A model generated the notes under the pieces. The model made no database searches. It had not been told where the DNA came from and saw only the letters and a list, made by a program, of their open reading frames with translations. DNA of 64,000 nucleotides from a bacterium (GTDB taxonomy: Bacteria > Hinthialibacterota > Hinthialibacteria > OLB16), in contig JAJVIK010000021.1 of assembly GCA_022072055.1 (NCBI GenBank), positions 94,189-158,188 of the forward strand, written 5' to 3'. Made by a program: the position numbers and the translations under genes. This document shows positions 44,103 through 52,524 of the stretch, in pieces. How positions within the stretch are numbered: the first letter of the stretch is position 1; each line of letters starts with the position of its first letter.

Positions 44103-44587
44103 GGCTGCTCCTCCAGTCGCGCCTTCATCTTAGCAAGTCCACGGTAGTACCAGGCCGAGACAGTTCCTTGGGGAATTCCGCGGATGTCGGCGATTTCTCG
44201 AAACTTGAGCCCACCACAAAGGTGTTCGACAATCGTTTGACGTTCATCGGGGTCGAGACTTTCCAAAGCCGCCGCCAGCGCTTTTTCTCTTTCCCTCCCT
44301 TCGGCCACGCGCCTCGGGTGATGATTGAGGTCGAAGAGGGAGACATCATCAAGACTCTCCGTCGCCGGTTTTTTACGCAATTGATCGATGGCCGCGTTTC
44401 TAACGCACTGGAAAACGAAGGTCTTGAGGTTCCGAACCTTCCACGAATCGTAACGGTAAATCCGATAGAAGGCCTCTTGGATAGCGTCCTCGGCCGCCTC
44501 TACGCTCCGCGTGATCGACAGCGCGCAGGTGAAGAGAGCCTGCCGGTTCGACCGATAGAACTCGTCGACCTTACCCTGAAAGGACAC
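44099..44587 (-). CDS. ECF-type RNA polymerase sigma factor
   Basis: About 162 residues from the GTG at 44587, chosen over the GTG at 44620 because GGAGGA lies about 5 bases before it and the sigma domain starts at once (VDEFYRSNRQALFTCALSIT). Region 2: AEDAIQEAFYRIYRYD; region 4: LDPDERQTIVEHLCGGLKFR and DIRGIPQGTVSAWYYRGLAK, the helix-turn-helix that reads -35 DNA. Directs RNA polymerase to a regulon; probably its own operon. First gene of sigma / membrane protein / two secreted proteins, all joined by 4-base overlaps. Confidence 0.92.
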   Translation of the reverse strand: MSFQGKVDEFYRSNRQALFTCALSITRSVEAAEDAIQEAFYRIYRYDSWKVRNLKTFVFQCVRNAAIDQLRKKPATESLDDVSLFDLNHHPRRVAEGREREKALAAALESLDPDERQTIVEHLCGGLKFREIADIRGIPQGTVSAWYYRGLAKMKARLEEQP

Positions 44588-44640
44588 ATGTTCCTCCAAA
44601 CAATTGGCTGTTGATCCCACCCCTACTCTTTCGGATCAGT

Positions 44641-44670
44641 TGTATACGGCGCGAACACCTCCGACTACAA
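44641..44670 (-). promoter_or_regulatory. candidate promoter of the ECF sigma operon
   Basis: On the minus strand TTGTAG (44670-44665), an 18-base spacer, TATACA (44646-44641), about 54 bases before the chosen start. The 44588-44893 gap (306 bases) between this operon and the divergent lpxD otherwise shows no gene and no hairpin that I could support. Confidence 0.4.
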
Positions 44671-44893
44671 GACGGATTGAGCGGCTTTTTTTATGCATCA
44701 CTGGCTTTCCCAGGGATGACGAGGAGGGGGTGTCCGAGCCGGGCGCGCGAGCAAGCGGAGGGGTGGACAAGCACCGCCCCCTCACGGTCGCGGCTCGGAT
44801 AGTCGCGGCGCGGTTTGCTCGCGGGAAACGCGACCACCTTGCGGGGAATTCCGATCACTGGGAGGATGCGCGGGGGATGGAGACCCCAAGGAC

Positions 44894-45973
44894 ATGAAAT
44901 TCAAACAACCCAAACAACTGGGGGACCTGGCGCGAACCACAGGGTCCCGACTTGGCAGCCCGGCTCATGAAGACCTCGCCATCACGGGGATTAACACCGC
45001 CGAGGCGGCGGAAGAGGGGGATCTTGTCTGGGCGGAAAGCAAGGAGGCGCAGTCCGGTCTCTTTGAGTCCCGCGCCGCCGCCGCGATTGTCCCCCCCAAG
45101 GCCGAGGTCGGAGCCTTCCCCGCCCTCTTTCACCCGCTCCCCAAGCTGGTTTTCGGGATGCTCTTGGCCGAGTTCATTCCCGAGGAGACCGATGCCCCGG
45201 AAACCTGCGAGATTCACCCCGAGGCCCGAATCGATCCACGCGCGGTGATCCGGGGGGAGGTTCGGATCGGCGCGCGCAGCCGGATTCTCGCGGGAGCGGT
45301 GATCGGCCAAGGCTGCGAGATCGGGGAGGACTGCGTGGTGGGCCACAACTCGGTTCTGCATTGGGGCACTCGACTCGGCAATCGGGTGGTGGTGCACAGT
45401 TGCACTGTCCTCGGGACCGATGGTTTCGGGTATGTTCAGAAGCCGGTGGAAGGGGACCCGACCACTTGGGAGAGTCTCAAGGTTCCGCATGCGGGCATCG
45501 TGGTGGTCGAGGATGATGTCGAGATCGGCTCGAATGTGTGCATCGACCGAGGACTGCTGCAAGCCACGGTCATCGGGCGTGGAACCAAGATCGATAATCT
45601 GGTTCAAATCGGGCACAACTGTCGGATCGGACCCCACAACATCGTGATCGGGCAGGTGGGATTTTCGGGGAGCATCACAACCGGAAAGAACGTGATCGCC
45701 GCGGGTCAGGCGGGGATCGCGGACCACACCCACATCGGCGACCGGGTCGTGTTGATGGCGGGGGTGAAGATCGCCGGGGAGGTTCCGGCGGACAGCAAGG
45801 TGGTCGGGTATCCGCCGCTCTCGCGCCAGGATTTCTGGCGCTACACCTCCAGCATGATGGATGTCACCCTGGTCAAGAAGATTCTCAAGGCGGCAACCGA
45901 TTCCGAGACCTACGAGGACTTCAAGAAAGTGGTTTCGGCGCTGAAATCCCCTGCGGGGTGGTTCAAGAAGTGA
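44894..45973 (+). CDS. lpxD: UDP-3-O-acylglucosamine N-acyltransferase
   Basis: 359 residues. N-terminal UDP-binding domain ([17 protein letters not shown]), then the left-handed parallel beta-helix of hexapeptide repeats ([39 protein letters not shown]) with the active-site His in [14 protein letters not shown], and a C-terminal helical extension. LpxD adds the second acyl chain in lipid A synthesis; its presence implies a lipid A outer membrane. Stands alone here, not in the lpx/bam cluster common in Proteobacteria. Confidence 0.95.
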   Translation: MKFKQPKQLGDLARTTGSRLGSPAHEDLAITGINTAEAAEEGDLVWAESKEAQSGLFESRAAAAIVPPKAEVGAFPALFHPLPKLVFGMLLAEFIPEETDAPETCEIHPEARIDPRAVIRGEVRIGARSRILAGAVIGQGCEIGEDCVVGHNSVLHWGTRLGNRVVVHSCTVLGTDGFGYVQKPVEGDPTTWESLKVPHAGIVVVEDDVEIGSNVCIDRGLLQATVIGRGTKIDNLVQIGHNCRIGPHNIVIGQVGFSGSITTGKNVIAAGQAGIADHTHIGDRVVLMAGVKIAGEVPADSKVVGYPPLSRQDFWRYTSSMMDVTLVKKILKAATDSETYEDFKKVVSALKSPAGWFKK

Positions 45974-46090
45974 GCAAGCTCGGTCCGGCATCGGAACGAT
46001 GAAACGGGTTTTCCGGATCGCTGTTGCCTCAAGCGACCGTTCGACGACCAAGCGGAAGAGAGAGTTCGGGCGGAAACCGAGACCATTTAC

Positions 46091-46477
46091 TTGGTCCTTC
46101 GTGAATTTGGGATAGGTCGCCCGGAGATCTTGCGCCTTCCAAGTCTGATAGTGGAACGTGAGGGTGATCTCGACCGGATGACGCGTGTTCACGACTTGTT
46201 GATGACATTTAAGGACCCCAGTACGGTGTCGCGTGATGTCCCCGGCGCATTTCGTGCTCGAAGAGAAACGGAAATGAAAGATCCAGCCGAATTCACACCG
46301 ATCGAGCTTTACCGCGCCGGATTTCAGGCCCAAGTCGAGAAGTTCGGAGTTGCCGGCGTCACGCGTTTCATGCTTCTCCTAGAACGAGGGCGGGGGAACT
46401 ATACAGAGGAAAGGCAGGAGATTCTGAAGGCTGTGGCTCTAGCGGAGGCCTCCGCGCGAACGCGCAAATGGATGTGA
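46091..46477 (+). CDS. small protein of unknown function, two-part frame
   Basis: The frame is open from before 46034 to 46477 without ATG or GTG in the upstream part; TTG 46091 is the first possible start, and ATG 46274 is the first conventional one. From 46274 the reading MKDPAEFTPIELYRAGFQAQ, then EKFGVAGVTRFMLLLERGRG, NYTEERQEIL is a short compact module like small proteins found as partners of other small genes in diverse bacteria. The upstream half (REFGIGRPEILRL, IVEREGDLDRMTRV, AFRARRETE) looks like a separate helical domain. It may be a fusion, or an upstream gene that has lost its start. No function assigned. 7 bases from the convergent dioxygenase gene. Confidence 0.5.
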   Translation: MVLREFGIGRPEILRLPSLIVEREGDLDRMTRVHDLLMTFKDPSTVSRDVPGAFRARRETEMKDPAEFTPIELYRAGFQAQVEKFGVAGVTRFMLLLERGRGNYTEERQEILKAVALAEASARTRKWM

Positions 46478-46484
46478 CCCTTCC

Positions 46485-47357
46485 CTAGTCCACCCGATGT
46501 AGCAGCGGAAAGAACCTGCCCTCCATCTTGGTCCCTTTAGGGATGACCGGGACCCCTTCGAGCATCGGTTCGTCCTTGTCGGAGATCACCCCATCCCGAA
46601 ACACATTGATGACCGTGGCGCGACGCGGAACCTCTGTCCGATTCTCGAACGAGCCGTGAACCATCAGCGGGTGATGGAAGGTGCATTCCCCTTTCTTGAG
46701 CTCCACCGGAATCGGTTTCCAGGCGGCCCACTGCTCCTCGGTGAGCGCCTCGCGAATCGCGTGCATGTCCCCGGCCAGGCCGGTAATCGGAAGCAGTGGC
46801 CAGCGGTGACTGCCGGGAATGTAGTGGACACACCCATTGTCCACCGTGGAGTCATCCAGTCCGATCCAACAGGTGAGATGCGCCATCGGAATGGTGCGGG
46901 TCCAGTACGAGTAATCCTGATGCCACGCCACCACTCCTCCATGCCGAGCCGGCTTGCAGAAGAGCTGGTCATGCCAGAAGCGCACCGATCCCGCGAGGAG
47001 TTGCGCGGCGGGAACCACGAACGCCGGATGCCAAAGGATGTCGTGGAAACCCGGCGTGATCCTCCAGGCTCCGAGCGCATGAAACAGCACCTTTGACTTG
47101 TCCGTCGATTCGTTGGAGTGAAACTCGTAGAACAGGCGGTGGCCGGGATGGGCCGGGTCGATCAGCCCGCTGAGCTCTTCTCGAAGGATTTCGACCTGAT
47201 CGTCGGTGAGGACACGCACTCCCGGCAGATAACCGTTTTTCTGATAGAACTCGACCTGTTCGTCGCCGAGCCGGTAATGGTCCCAGTCCTCTTTGCGCGT
47301 GGGGGACTCGAACAAGGCCCCCAGGGGAGAAGAGTGCAGCGAGAGATCCTCAACCAT
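46485..47357 (-). CDS. phytanoyl-CoA dioxygenase (PhyH) family, Fe(II)/2-oxoglutarate enzyme
   Basis: About 290 residues from the ATG at 47357, which has GGGAGGA 7 bases upstream; GTG 47399 and ATG 47396 overlap the previous stop and are alternatives. The Fe-binding triad: H-x-D in [13 protein letters not shown], and a distal His in [20 protein letters not shown], with the following Arg binding 2-oxoglutarate. PhyH relatives hydroxylate or halogenate lipids, amino acids and secondary metabolites; the substrate is not evident. Overlaps or closely follows the phosphoglycerate mutase gene on the same strand. Confidence 0.88.
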   Translation of the reverse strand: MVEDLSLHSSPLGALFESPTRKEDWDHYRLGDEQVEFYQKNGYLPGVRVLTDDQVEILREELSGLIDPAHPGHRLFYEFHSNESTDKSKVLFHALGAWRITPGFHDILWHPAFVVPAAQLLAGSVRFWHDQLFCKPARHGGVVAWHQDYSYWTRTIPMAHLTCWIGLDDSTVDNGCVHYIPGSHRWPLLPITGLAGDMHAIREALTEEQWAAWKPIPVELKKGECTFHHPLMVHGSFENRTEVPRRATVINVFRDGVISDKDEPMLEGVPVIPKGTKMEGRFFPLLHRVD

Positions 47358-47395
47358 CGGACATCCTCCCGATCCGAATGAACGTTCTTCGGCCA

Positions 47396-48607
47396 TCACG
47401 CCCCGAACTTGGCGAGGCGCTTCCCGTTTGCGAGCATGAGCGGAAGGATCGAGGTCCCGTGGATGGTTCCCAGCCCTCCCGCGAGCAGCGCGGTCTCATT
47501 GAACCCCTCGACCCGGTCGGCGCGGCAGTGCTTGGAATAGATCATGAGCGGGACCGGGTGCCAGGAGTGGCTCTTGAGCGGAGAGGGGGTCGAATGGTCC
47601 CCGGTGACCGCGATGACATCCGGGTTAAGGGCGCGGAGCCTCGGGATGAGGGCATCGACTTCTTCAAGGACATGGACCCGACCCTCGAAATTCCCATCCT
47701 CGCCGTACGAGTCGGTTTTCTTGATGTGAATGAAGAAGTAGTCGAAGTTGTTCCACACCTTTTCCAGAATGGCAAACTCATCCGCGGGGGTCTCTTGCCC
47801 GTGCTCCTGAACGGTCATCCCCGCCAGTCGGGACACTCCCTTGTACATGGGATAAACCGCGATGGAGGTCGGATTGAGATGGTAGAGATCCTGGAAGGAG
47901 GGGAGCGGCTCGAAGAGGTCGATCCCGCGCAAGGTTAGCATGTTGGCCTTGGGTTCGTCCGCGAGGATGGCCTTGGCCTGTTGGGCGAACTCGGCAAGCA
48001 GCGCGGCGGTCTTGCGGTTTTGCGGAGTGTCACGGGTTGGAGCCGGCTCAAGCGGCGGCTTCCCGGTCACCTGGGGGTCGGTGTCGGCGATTTCTCCACC
48101 AAGCCCCTCGCCACGCAAGACCACCGCCGCGCGGTATTCCTTCACATGCCGGATCTCGCACTCGACTCCCGGGAGCTTGATGGCGGCGGCGAGCTTGGCC
48201 ACGACCCTGGCCCCCTCTTCGCTGGGGATCCTCCCCGCGCGACGGTCCGTGATCAGCCCATCCGGGCCGATAGTGCAGAAATTGATCCGCGCCGGGACAT
48301 CTCCCTTCCTGAGGGGGAAATCGACACCCAGAGCCTCGAGCACGCCGCGGCCGATGGTGTGTTTGATCGGATCATACCCGAACAGAGAGAGGTGAGCGGG
48401 CCCGCTCCCCGGTGTCACTCCTTGGGCAATCGGGGTGTGAAAGCCGGTGACCGATTCCTTGGCCAGGGCATCCAGGTTGGGGACTCGCGCGGCCTCAAGG
48501 GCTGTCCCGCGCCCTTCAGAATCCAACCCCCCAAGCCCATCGAACACAAGCAGCGCCAGCTTGGTGTCCCCCGTAACGGCGAGTTGGGAAATCATTTCCA
48601 TCGACAT
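47396..48607 (-). CDS. apgM: archaeal-type cofactor-independent phosphoglycerate mutase
   Basis: About 403 residues from the ATG at 48607 ([17 protein letters not shown] 9 bases upstream); a longer frame to 48793 lacks conservation. Alkaline-phosphatase-superfamily fold with VFDGLGGL, the nucleophile-region motif [16 protein letters not shown], and metal-binding [20 protein letters not shown]. Interconverts 3- and 2-phosphoglycerate in glycolysis and gluconeogenesis. The ApgM subtype, first known in archaea, occurs in many PVC/FCB-type bacteria. Confidence 0.92.
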   Translation of the reverse strand: MSMEMISQLAVTGDTKLALLVFDGLGGLDSEGRGTALEAARVPNLDALAKESVTGFHTPIAQGVTPGSGPAHLSLFGYDPIKHTIGRGVLEALGVDFPLRKGDVPARINFCTIGPDGLITDRRAGRIPSEEGARVVAKLAAAIKLPGVECEIRHVKEYRAAVVLRGEGLGGEIADTDPQVTGKPPLEPAPTRDTPQNRKTAALLAEFAQQAKAILADEPKANMLTLRGIDLFEPLPSFQDLYHLNPTSIAVYPMYKGVSRLAGMTVQEHGQETPADEFAILEKVWNNFDYFFIHIKKTDSYGEDGNFEGRVHVLEEVDALIPRLRALNPDVIAVTGDHSTPSPLKSHSWHPVPLMIYSKHCRADRVEGFNETALLAGGLGTIHGTSILPLMLANGKRLAKFGA

Positions 48608-48837
48608 GGGTGGCTCCTTCAGGTGAGTCTGGCGGCAAACCGTGATCGTAAAGCAAACCACCTCGAAAAATCCATCGGAGACCCCCTCCGGGGTTTCCTG
48701 GGGGCTTGGTAGTTCCTTATCAAATGGGTCTCGACCTCCCACACAAACTATGAATAATCCTCCCTTCGGGCGTTCGATTTCAGCGGCCTTCACGCGCTAC
48801 GGACGAGCAGGCCGCTCAACTTGGGGGCGACTGGATC

Positions 48838-49869
48838 ATGGTTGAACTGTTTGATGAAGCCTCGTTAAACGATGACCTGCGTGAAGTTCAGGCGTTGAGG
48901 AAGAAGCTGCGCCTGCTGGTCGAAAGGCTCCACACCGTGATCGTGGGGCAGGACCGTGTCATCCTCGAAACCATCTTGAGCCTGTTGTCGCGTGGGCATG
49001 TTCTCTTGGAGGGAGTGCCTGGGCTGGCCAAGACTCTGCTTGTGAAGACCCTGGGCGAACTGATGTCGTTGGAGTTCAACCGGATCCAGTTCACTCCCGA
49101 TTTGATGCCCACCGATATCATCGGGACTGAGATCATCGAGGAGGATCCGGACACCGGGAGCCGTAATTTCAAGTTCATCCAGGGGCCGATCTTCTGCCAG
49201 ATTCTGCTCGCGGACGAGATCAACCGGACCCCTCCGAAGACTCAGTCGGCCTTGCTGGAGGCAATGCAGGAGAAGACCGTGACAGTCGGTGGGGTCTCGC
49301 GGAAGCTCAAACCTCCGTTCTTTGTGATGGCCACTCAGAATCCGATTGAACAGGAGGGGACCTATCCGCTCCCCGAAGCTCAGATGGACCGCTTCTTGAT
49401 GAACATCAAGCTGGACTATCCCACCGCGGACCAGGAGGAAAACATCGTTCTGATGACCACTGTCGAGCGCGCGGTGAACTTGGAACCGGTGTTCGACTCG
49501 GCGGAGATTCTGAACTACCAGAAGCTGGTGGCAAAGCTTCCGGTGGCGCGTCACGTGGCGCGGTACGCGGTGAGCTTGGTGGCGGCCACTCGCCCACGGG
49601 CCGAGCACGCGCTCGATTTCGTGCGTCAGTACATAACCTGGGGAGCCGGACCGCGCGCCTCGCAAAGTTTGGTGCTGGCCGCCAAAGCCCATGCCATCAT
49701 TCGTGAAAGGCTCCATACCTCGGTGGAGGACATCCAAGCGGTGGCCTTGCCGATCATGCGCCACCGGATCAAGCTGTCGTTTGAGGCTGAATCCGAGGGG
49801 CTGACCGTGGATGATCTCGTGCAACGCCTGATGAAGGTCGTGCCCATCCCGGAGCCTGACCGGAAGTGA
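48838..49869 (+). CDS. MoxR-family AAA+ ATPase
   Basis: 343 residues. Walker A in LLEGVPGLAKTLLVKTL, Walker B in ILLADEINRTPPKTQSALLE, sensor 1 MATQNPIEQEGTYPLPEAQM, and the C-terminal lid. MoxR ATPases act as chaperones for metal insertion or protein maturation, usually together with DUF58 and VWA-domain proteins. No DUF58 or VWA gene follows; instead a response regulator-phosphatase lies 71 bases downstream. Divergent from apgM across 230 bases (48608-48837) with no clear promoter call. Confidence 0.93.
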   Translation: MVELFDEASLNDDLREVQALRKKLRLLVERLHTVIVGQDRVILETILSLLSRGHVLLEGVPGLAKTLLVKTLGELMSLEFNRIQFTPDLMPTDIIGTEIIEEDPDTGSRNFKFIQGPIFCQILLADEINRTPPKTQSALLEAMQEKTVTVGGVSRKLKPPFFVMATQNPIEQEGTYPLPEAQMDRFLMNIKLDYPTADQEENIVLMTTVERAVNLEPVFDSAEILNYQKLVAKLPVARHVARYAVSLVAATRPRAEHALDFVRQYITWGAGPRASQSLVLAAKAHAIIRERLHTSVEDIQAVALPIMRHRIKLSFEAESEGLTVDDLVQRLMKVVPIPEPDRK

Positions 49870-49939
49870 TACACTCCGCGCGCTGATTGGCCGATAACCA
49901 ACGCAATCCGGCGGGAACCCTCCCCGCCTCAGGGATCCA

Positions 49940-51115
49940 ATGACGAACACTGTGACGTGGCGTTCAAACGGCTCCGCGGAGCCGCTGATACTGCTTGTGG
50001 ACGATGACAAGTTCATCCGGCAGATCATGCAGCGATACCTTTCCCGTGTCGGCTTCCGAATGGAAGCCGCCAATGACGGGCGGCACGCGATGGAACTCCT
50101 GGAGAGCCTCCGTCCCGACATCATCATCTCGGATTGGATGATGCCGGAGGTGGATGGGCTCGACTTGTGCCGCTGGGTCCGTCAACGGGATGAGCTCAAG
50201 GACATCTATTACATCCTCCTCACCGCCAAGGACCGAGTGGAGGACAAGGCGCTGGGTCTTGAGGTCGGAGCCGACGACTACATGACCAAGCCCTTCCAGG
50301 GGGCGGAGCTGATCGCGCGCGTGCGTTCCGGCCTGCGACTACGCGGTGTGCAGCAGGAGCTTTCCAAGGCATACCTGAACCTGGACAACGAGTTTCGAAT
50401 TCTCGCCGATCTTCAACGCAGTCTGCTCCCGGACCCGCTGACCACCCTTGGGGAGTACGAGTTCGCCTCGCATTATTCCCCATCCTTGCGCGCCAGCGGG
50501 GACTACTACGATTTCATCCGCCTGTCGAACCTGCACATGGGAATTCTGGTGGCGGATGTCTCCGGGCATGGCGCGGCGGCCTCGATGGTCATGGCGATCA
50601 TGCGCGTGGTCATGCGCGCCTTTGTGCAGGACCTCCTGTCGCCGGGCGGGGCGCTCACCGTGGTGAACAATGTGCTGGTGCAGCATGTTCCCACCGACCA
50701 GTTCGCCACCGCTTTCTACGGAATCCTCAATCTCAAGTCCAATCGCCTGGTGTATTCCAGCGCGGGGCACAATCCCCCGATGTTGTTCAAGTCCTCCTCC
50801 GGAGTGGTCAAGGATATTCAGAACACGGGAGGCGTGCCGCTCAAAATCCTCCCCGATGTCCGCTATGAGGAGGCGGACCTGCTTCTGGAGGAGGGCGACC
50901 AATTGCTGGTCTACACCGATGGCCTGACCGAGGCGTTCGGCCCCGAGCAAGACATGTTTGGGGAGGAGGCCCTGGCTCAGCTGGTCGGGCGATATGGCTC
51001 GGAGAACCCCAAGGTTCTGGTGGAGGAGATCTGGCGTAGCCTTCACGCGTTTGTCCGAACCGAGCCATTCCACGACGATGTCACTCTGGTAGCGCTGCGA
51101 AGAAAACAAGCGTGA
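49940..51115 (+). CDS. response regulator with PP2C/SpoIIE-type serine phosphatase output
   Basis: 391 residues. Receiver domain at residues about 14-130: LLVDDDKFIRQIM, phospho-Asp in DIIISDWMMPEVDGLDL near residue 60, and KP in MTKPFQG. A linker helix (LADLQRSLLPDPLTTLGEY) leads to a PPM/SpoIIE phosphatase: ASGDYYDFIRL, LVADVSGHGAAASMVM, YSSAGHNPPML and HDDVTLVAL with Asp metal ligands. Such proteins (RsbU/RsbP-like) dephosphorylate anti-anti-sigma factors or other targets when the receiver is phosphorylated. The stop overlaps the glycosyltransferase start (GTGA). No sigma-switch partner is adjacent. Confidence 0.92.
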   Translation: MTNTVTWRSNGSAEPLILLVDDDKFIRQIMQRYLSRVGFRMEAANDGRHAMELLESLRPDIIISDWMMPEVDGLDLCRWVRQRDELKDIYYILLTAKDRVEDKALGLEVGADDYMTKPFQGAELIARVRSGLRLRGVQQELSKAYLNLDNEFRILADLQRSLLPDPLTTLGEYEFASHYSPSLRASGDYYDFIRLSNLHMGILVADVSGHGAAASMVMAIMRVVMRAFVQDLLSPGGALTVVNNVLVQHVPTDQFATAFYGILNLKSNRLVYSSAGHNPPMLFKSSSGVVKDIQNTGGVPLKILPDVRYEEADLLLEEGDQLLVYTDGLTEAFGPEQDMFGEEALAQLVGRYGSENPKVLVEEIWRSLHAFVRTEPFHDDVTLVALRRKQA

Positions 51116-52449
51116 GCACGCCTCCCAAGGTCCTCCTTGTCACCTCCGAGCTCTTCCCCGCGTTTGGGTATCCCACCGCCGGGGGCGGAGTGCGCGCCCA
51201 ACAACTCCATGACTACCTGAAGAGCCTCGGATTCCAGATTGACCTCGCCCTCGCGCGCTCTTCCGCGGAGGGGAGAAACCTCCCCGATTGGGCCACTCGT
51301 TTCCTGTACCGCGTGGAGTATCTCGATGGACTCATTGAACAAGCCGATCCGGACCTGGTGCTAACCGAGGGGTGGGAGCCGCTCACCCACTTGCGCTTCG
51401 ATGATCAACGTCTGTATGCGGCTGACTGTCCCGGACCGCTCCTCCTCGAGGCCCGCGCCGGGGATCGAGACGATCACCGGACCCTTCTCTTTCACAAGTT
51501 GCGCGCGCTTGCCCGCGCGGATGCCGTGCTGTACTCCAACGCGCCGATGCGCTTTTATCTGGGCGGATTCCTGGCCCTCGCGGGATGGAAGCCGGACCAG
51601 TTTGACAGTTTGGTGGAGGCTCCCATCGCGCTCGGTCCGAATCCGCCCGCGCGCAAGGCTCCCGGTTCCGGTGAATTCCAGATCTTTGTCGGGGGAGTTT
51701 CCTGGGCCTGGCATGACTCCTCGTCATGGGTCCTTCGCCTGGCGGATGCGCTGGAGGAGCGCGGAATCGGGCGCATCCTCCTGTACCAGGGCAAGCATCC
51801 GAACCATCCCGAAGCGCCGGGCGTGTTTGAACCTCTCGATCCAAGGCTTCTTTCCCACCCTCGCGTTCAGGCAAGCCCGCTGGTGAATTGGGATGCCCTT
51901 GTCGAGACCCTCCGGGCAACCCCACTTGCCATCGAGTGGAGCCCCACGCACTTCGAGCGCGAGGTGGCTTCAACGCTCCGCCTTGTCACCTGCCTTTGGT
52001 GCGGGGTTCCGGTGATTGTCCGACCGCACCTGGCCATCGCCAAGGAAATCCAGGATGCGAAGGCGGGCTGGGTCTTGGAGGATTGGGAGTCGGTTGTGGA
52101 TCTGATTGACGATCTCTCGCGCAACCCCTCCGAGGTTGAGGAGCGTTCCGTGGCCGCGAGGAGACTTGCTCTCCAGAAGCATGCCTGGCCAAACGCGCAT
52201 CCGTCTCTGGGGGACCTCCTCGCCTCCCTTGCTCGAAGGGAAAAGGAGCCCTCTCTCCTCCAACATGCCACCGACACCTTCCGCGAGCAGGAGGAGGAAT
52301 TGCACCGCCTGCGGATCGAACACAAGGCGATGGTCGAGGATCTCTCCGCCCTCAGGGAGCGGACTCGTCTCGCGGAAACGGACGCGGAGTCCTTCCGCGC
52401 CCTGCGCCAGAAGCTCCCTTACCGTATCTGGAAGCGAATCCTCGGCTGA
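51112..52449 (+). CDS. glycosyltransferase-like protein (GT-B) with C-terminal coiled coil
   Basis: 445 residues from the GTG at 51112 that overlaps the upstream stop. N-terminal Rossmann-type domain (PPKVLLVTSELFPAFGYPTA, GGGVRAQQLHDYLKSLGF), middle donor-type domain (FQIFVGGVSWAWHDSSSWVL, GIGRILLYQGKHP), and a C-terminal helical heptad region (HRLRIEHKAMVEDLSAL, RERTRLAETDAESFRAL). General GT-B glycosyltransferase layout, family not fixed. Translational coupling to the SpoIIE-type phosphatase suggests regulated glycan synthesis. Confidence 0.78.
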   Translation: MSTPPKVLLVTSELFPAFGYPTAGGGVRAQQLHDYLKSLGFQIDLALARSSAEGRNLPDWATRFLYRVEYLDGLIEQADPDLVLTEGWEPLTHLRFDDQRLYAADCPGPLLLEARAGDRDDHRTLLFHKLRALARADAVLYSNAPMRFYLGGFLALAGWKPDQFDSLVEAPIALGPNPPARKAPGSGEFQIFVGGVSWAWHDSSSWVLRLADALEERGIGRILLYQGKHPNHPEAPGVFEPLDPRLLSHPRVQASPLVNWDALVETLRATPLAIEWSPTHFEREVASTLRLVTCLWCGVPVIVRPHLAIAKEIQDAKAGWVLEDWESVVDLIDDLSRNPSEVEERSVAARRLALQKHAWPNAHPSLGDLLASLARREKEPSLLQHATDTFREQEEELHRLRIEHKAMVEDLSALRERTRLAETDAESFRALRQKLPYRIWKRILG

Positions 52450-52524
52450 TTTCCCGCTCTTCGTGGTGACTCATCCTCCCCATCAGGCTATCTTGAGGGG
52501 AGATTGGAACACATTCGGGATTCC

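Noticed and set aside
48608-48793. A 62-residue N-terminal extension of phosphoglycerate mutase
   Set aside because: The conserved enzyme begins at 48607 with a good AAGGAG site; the extension has no homology features.
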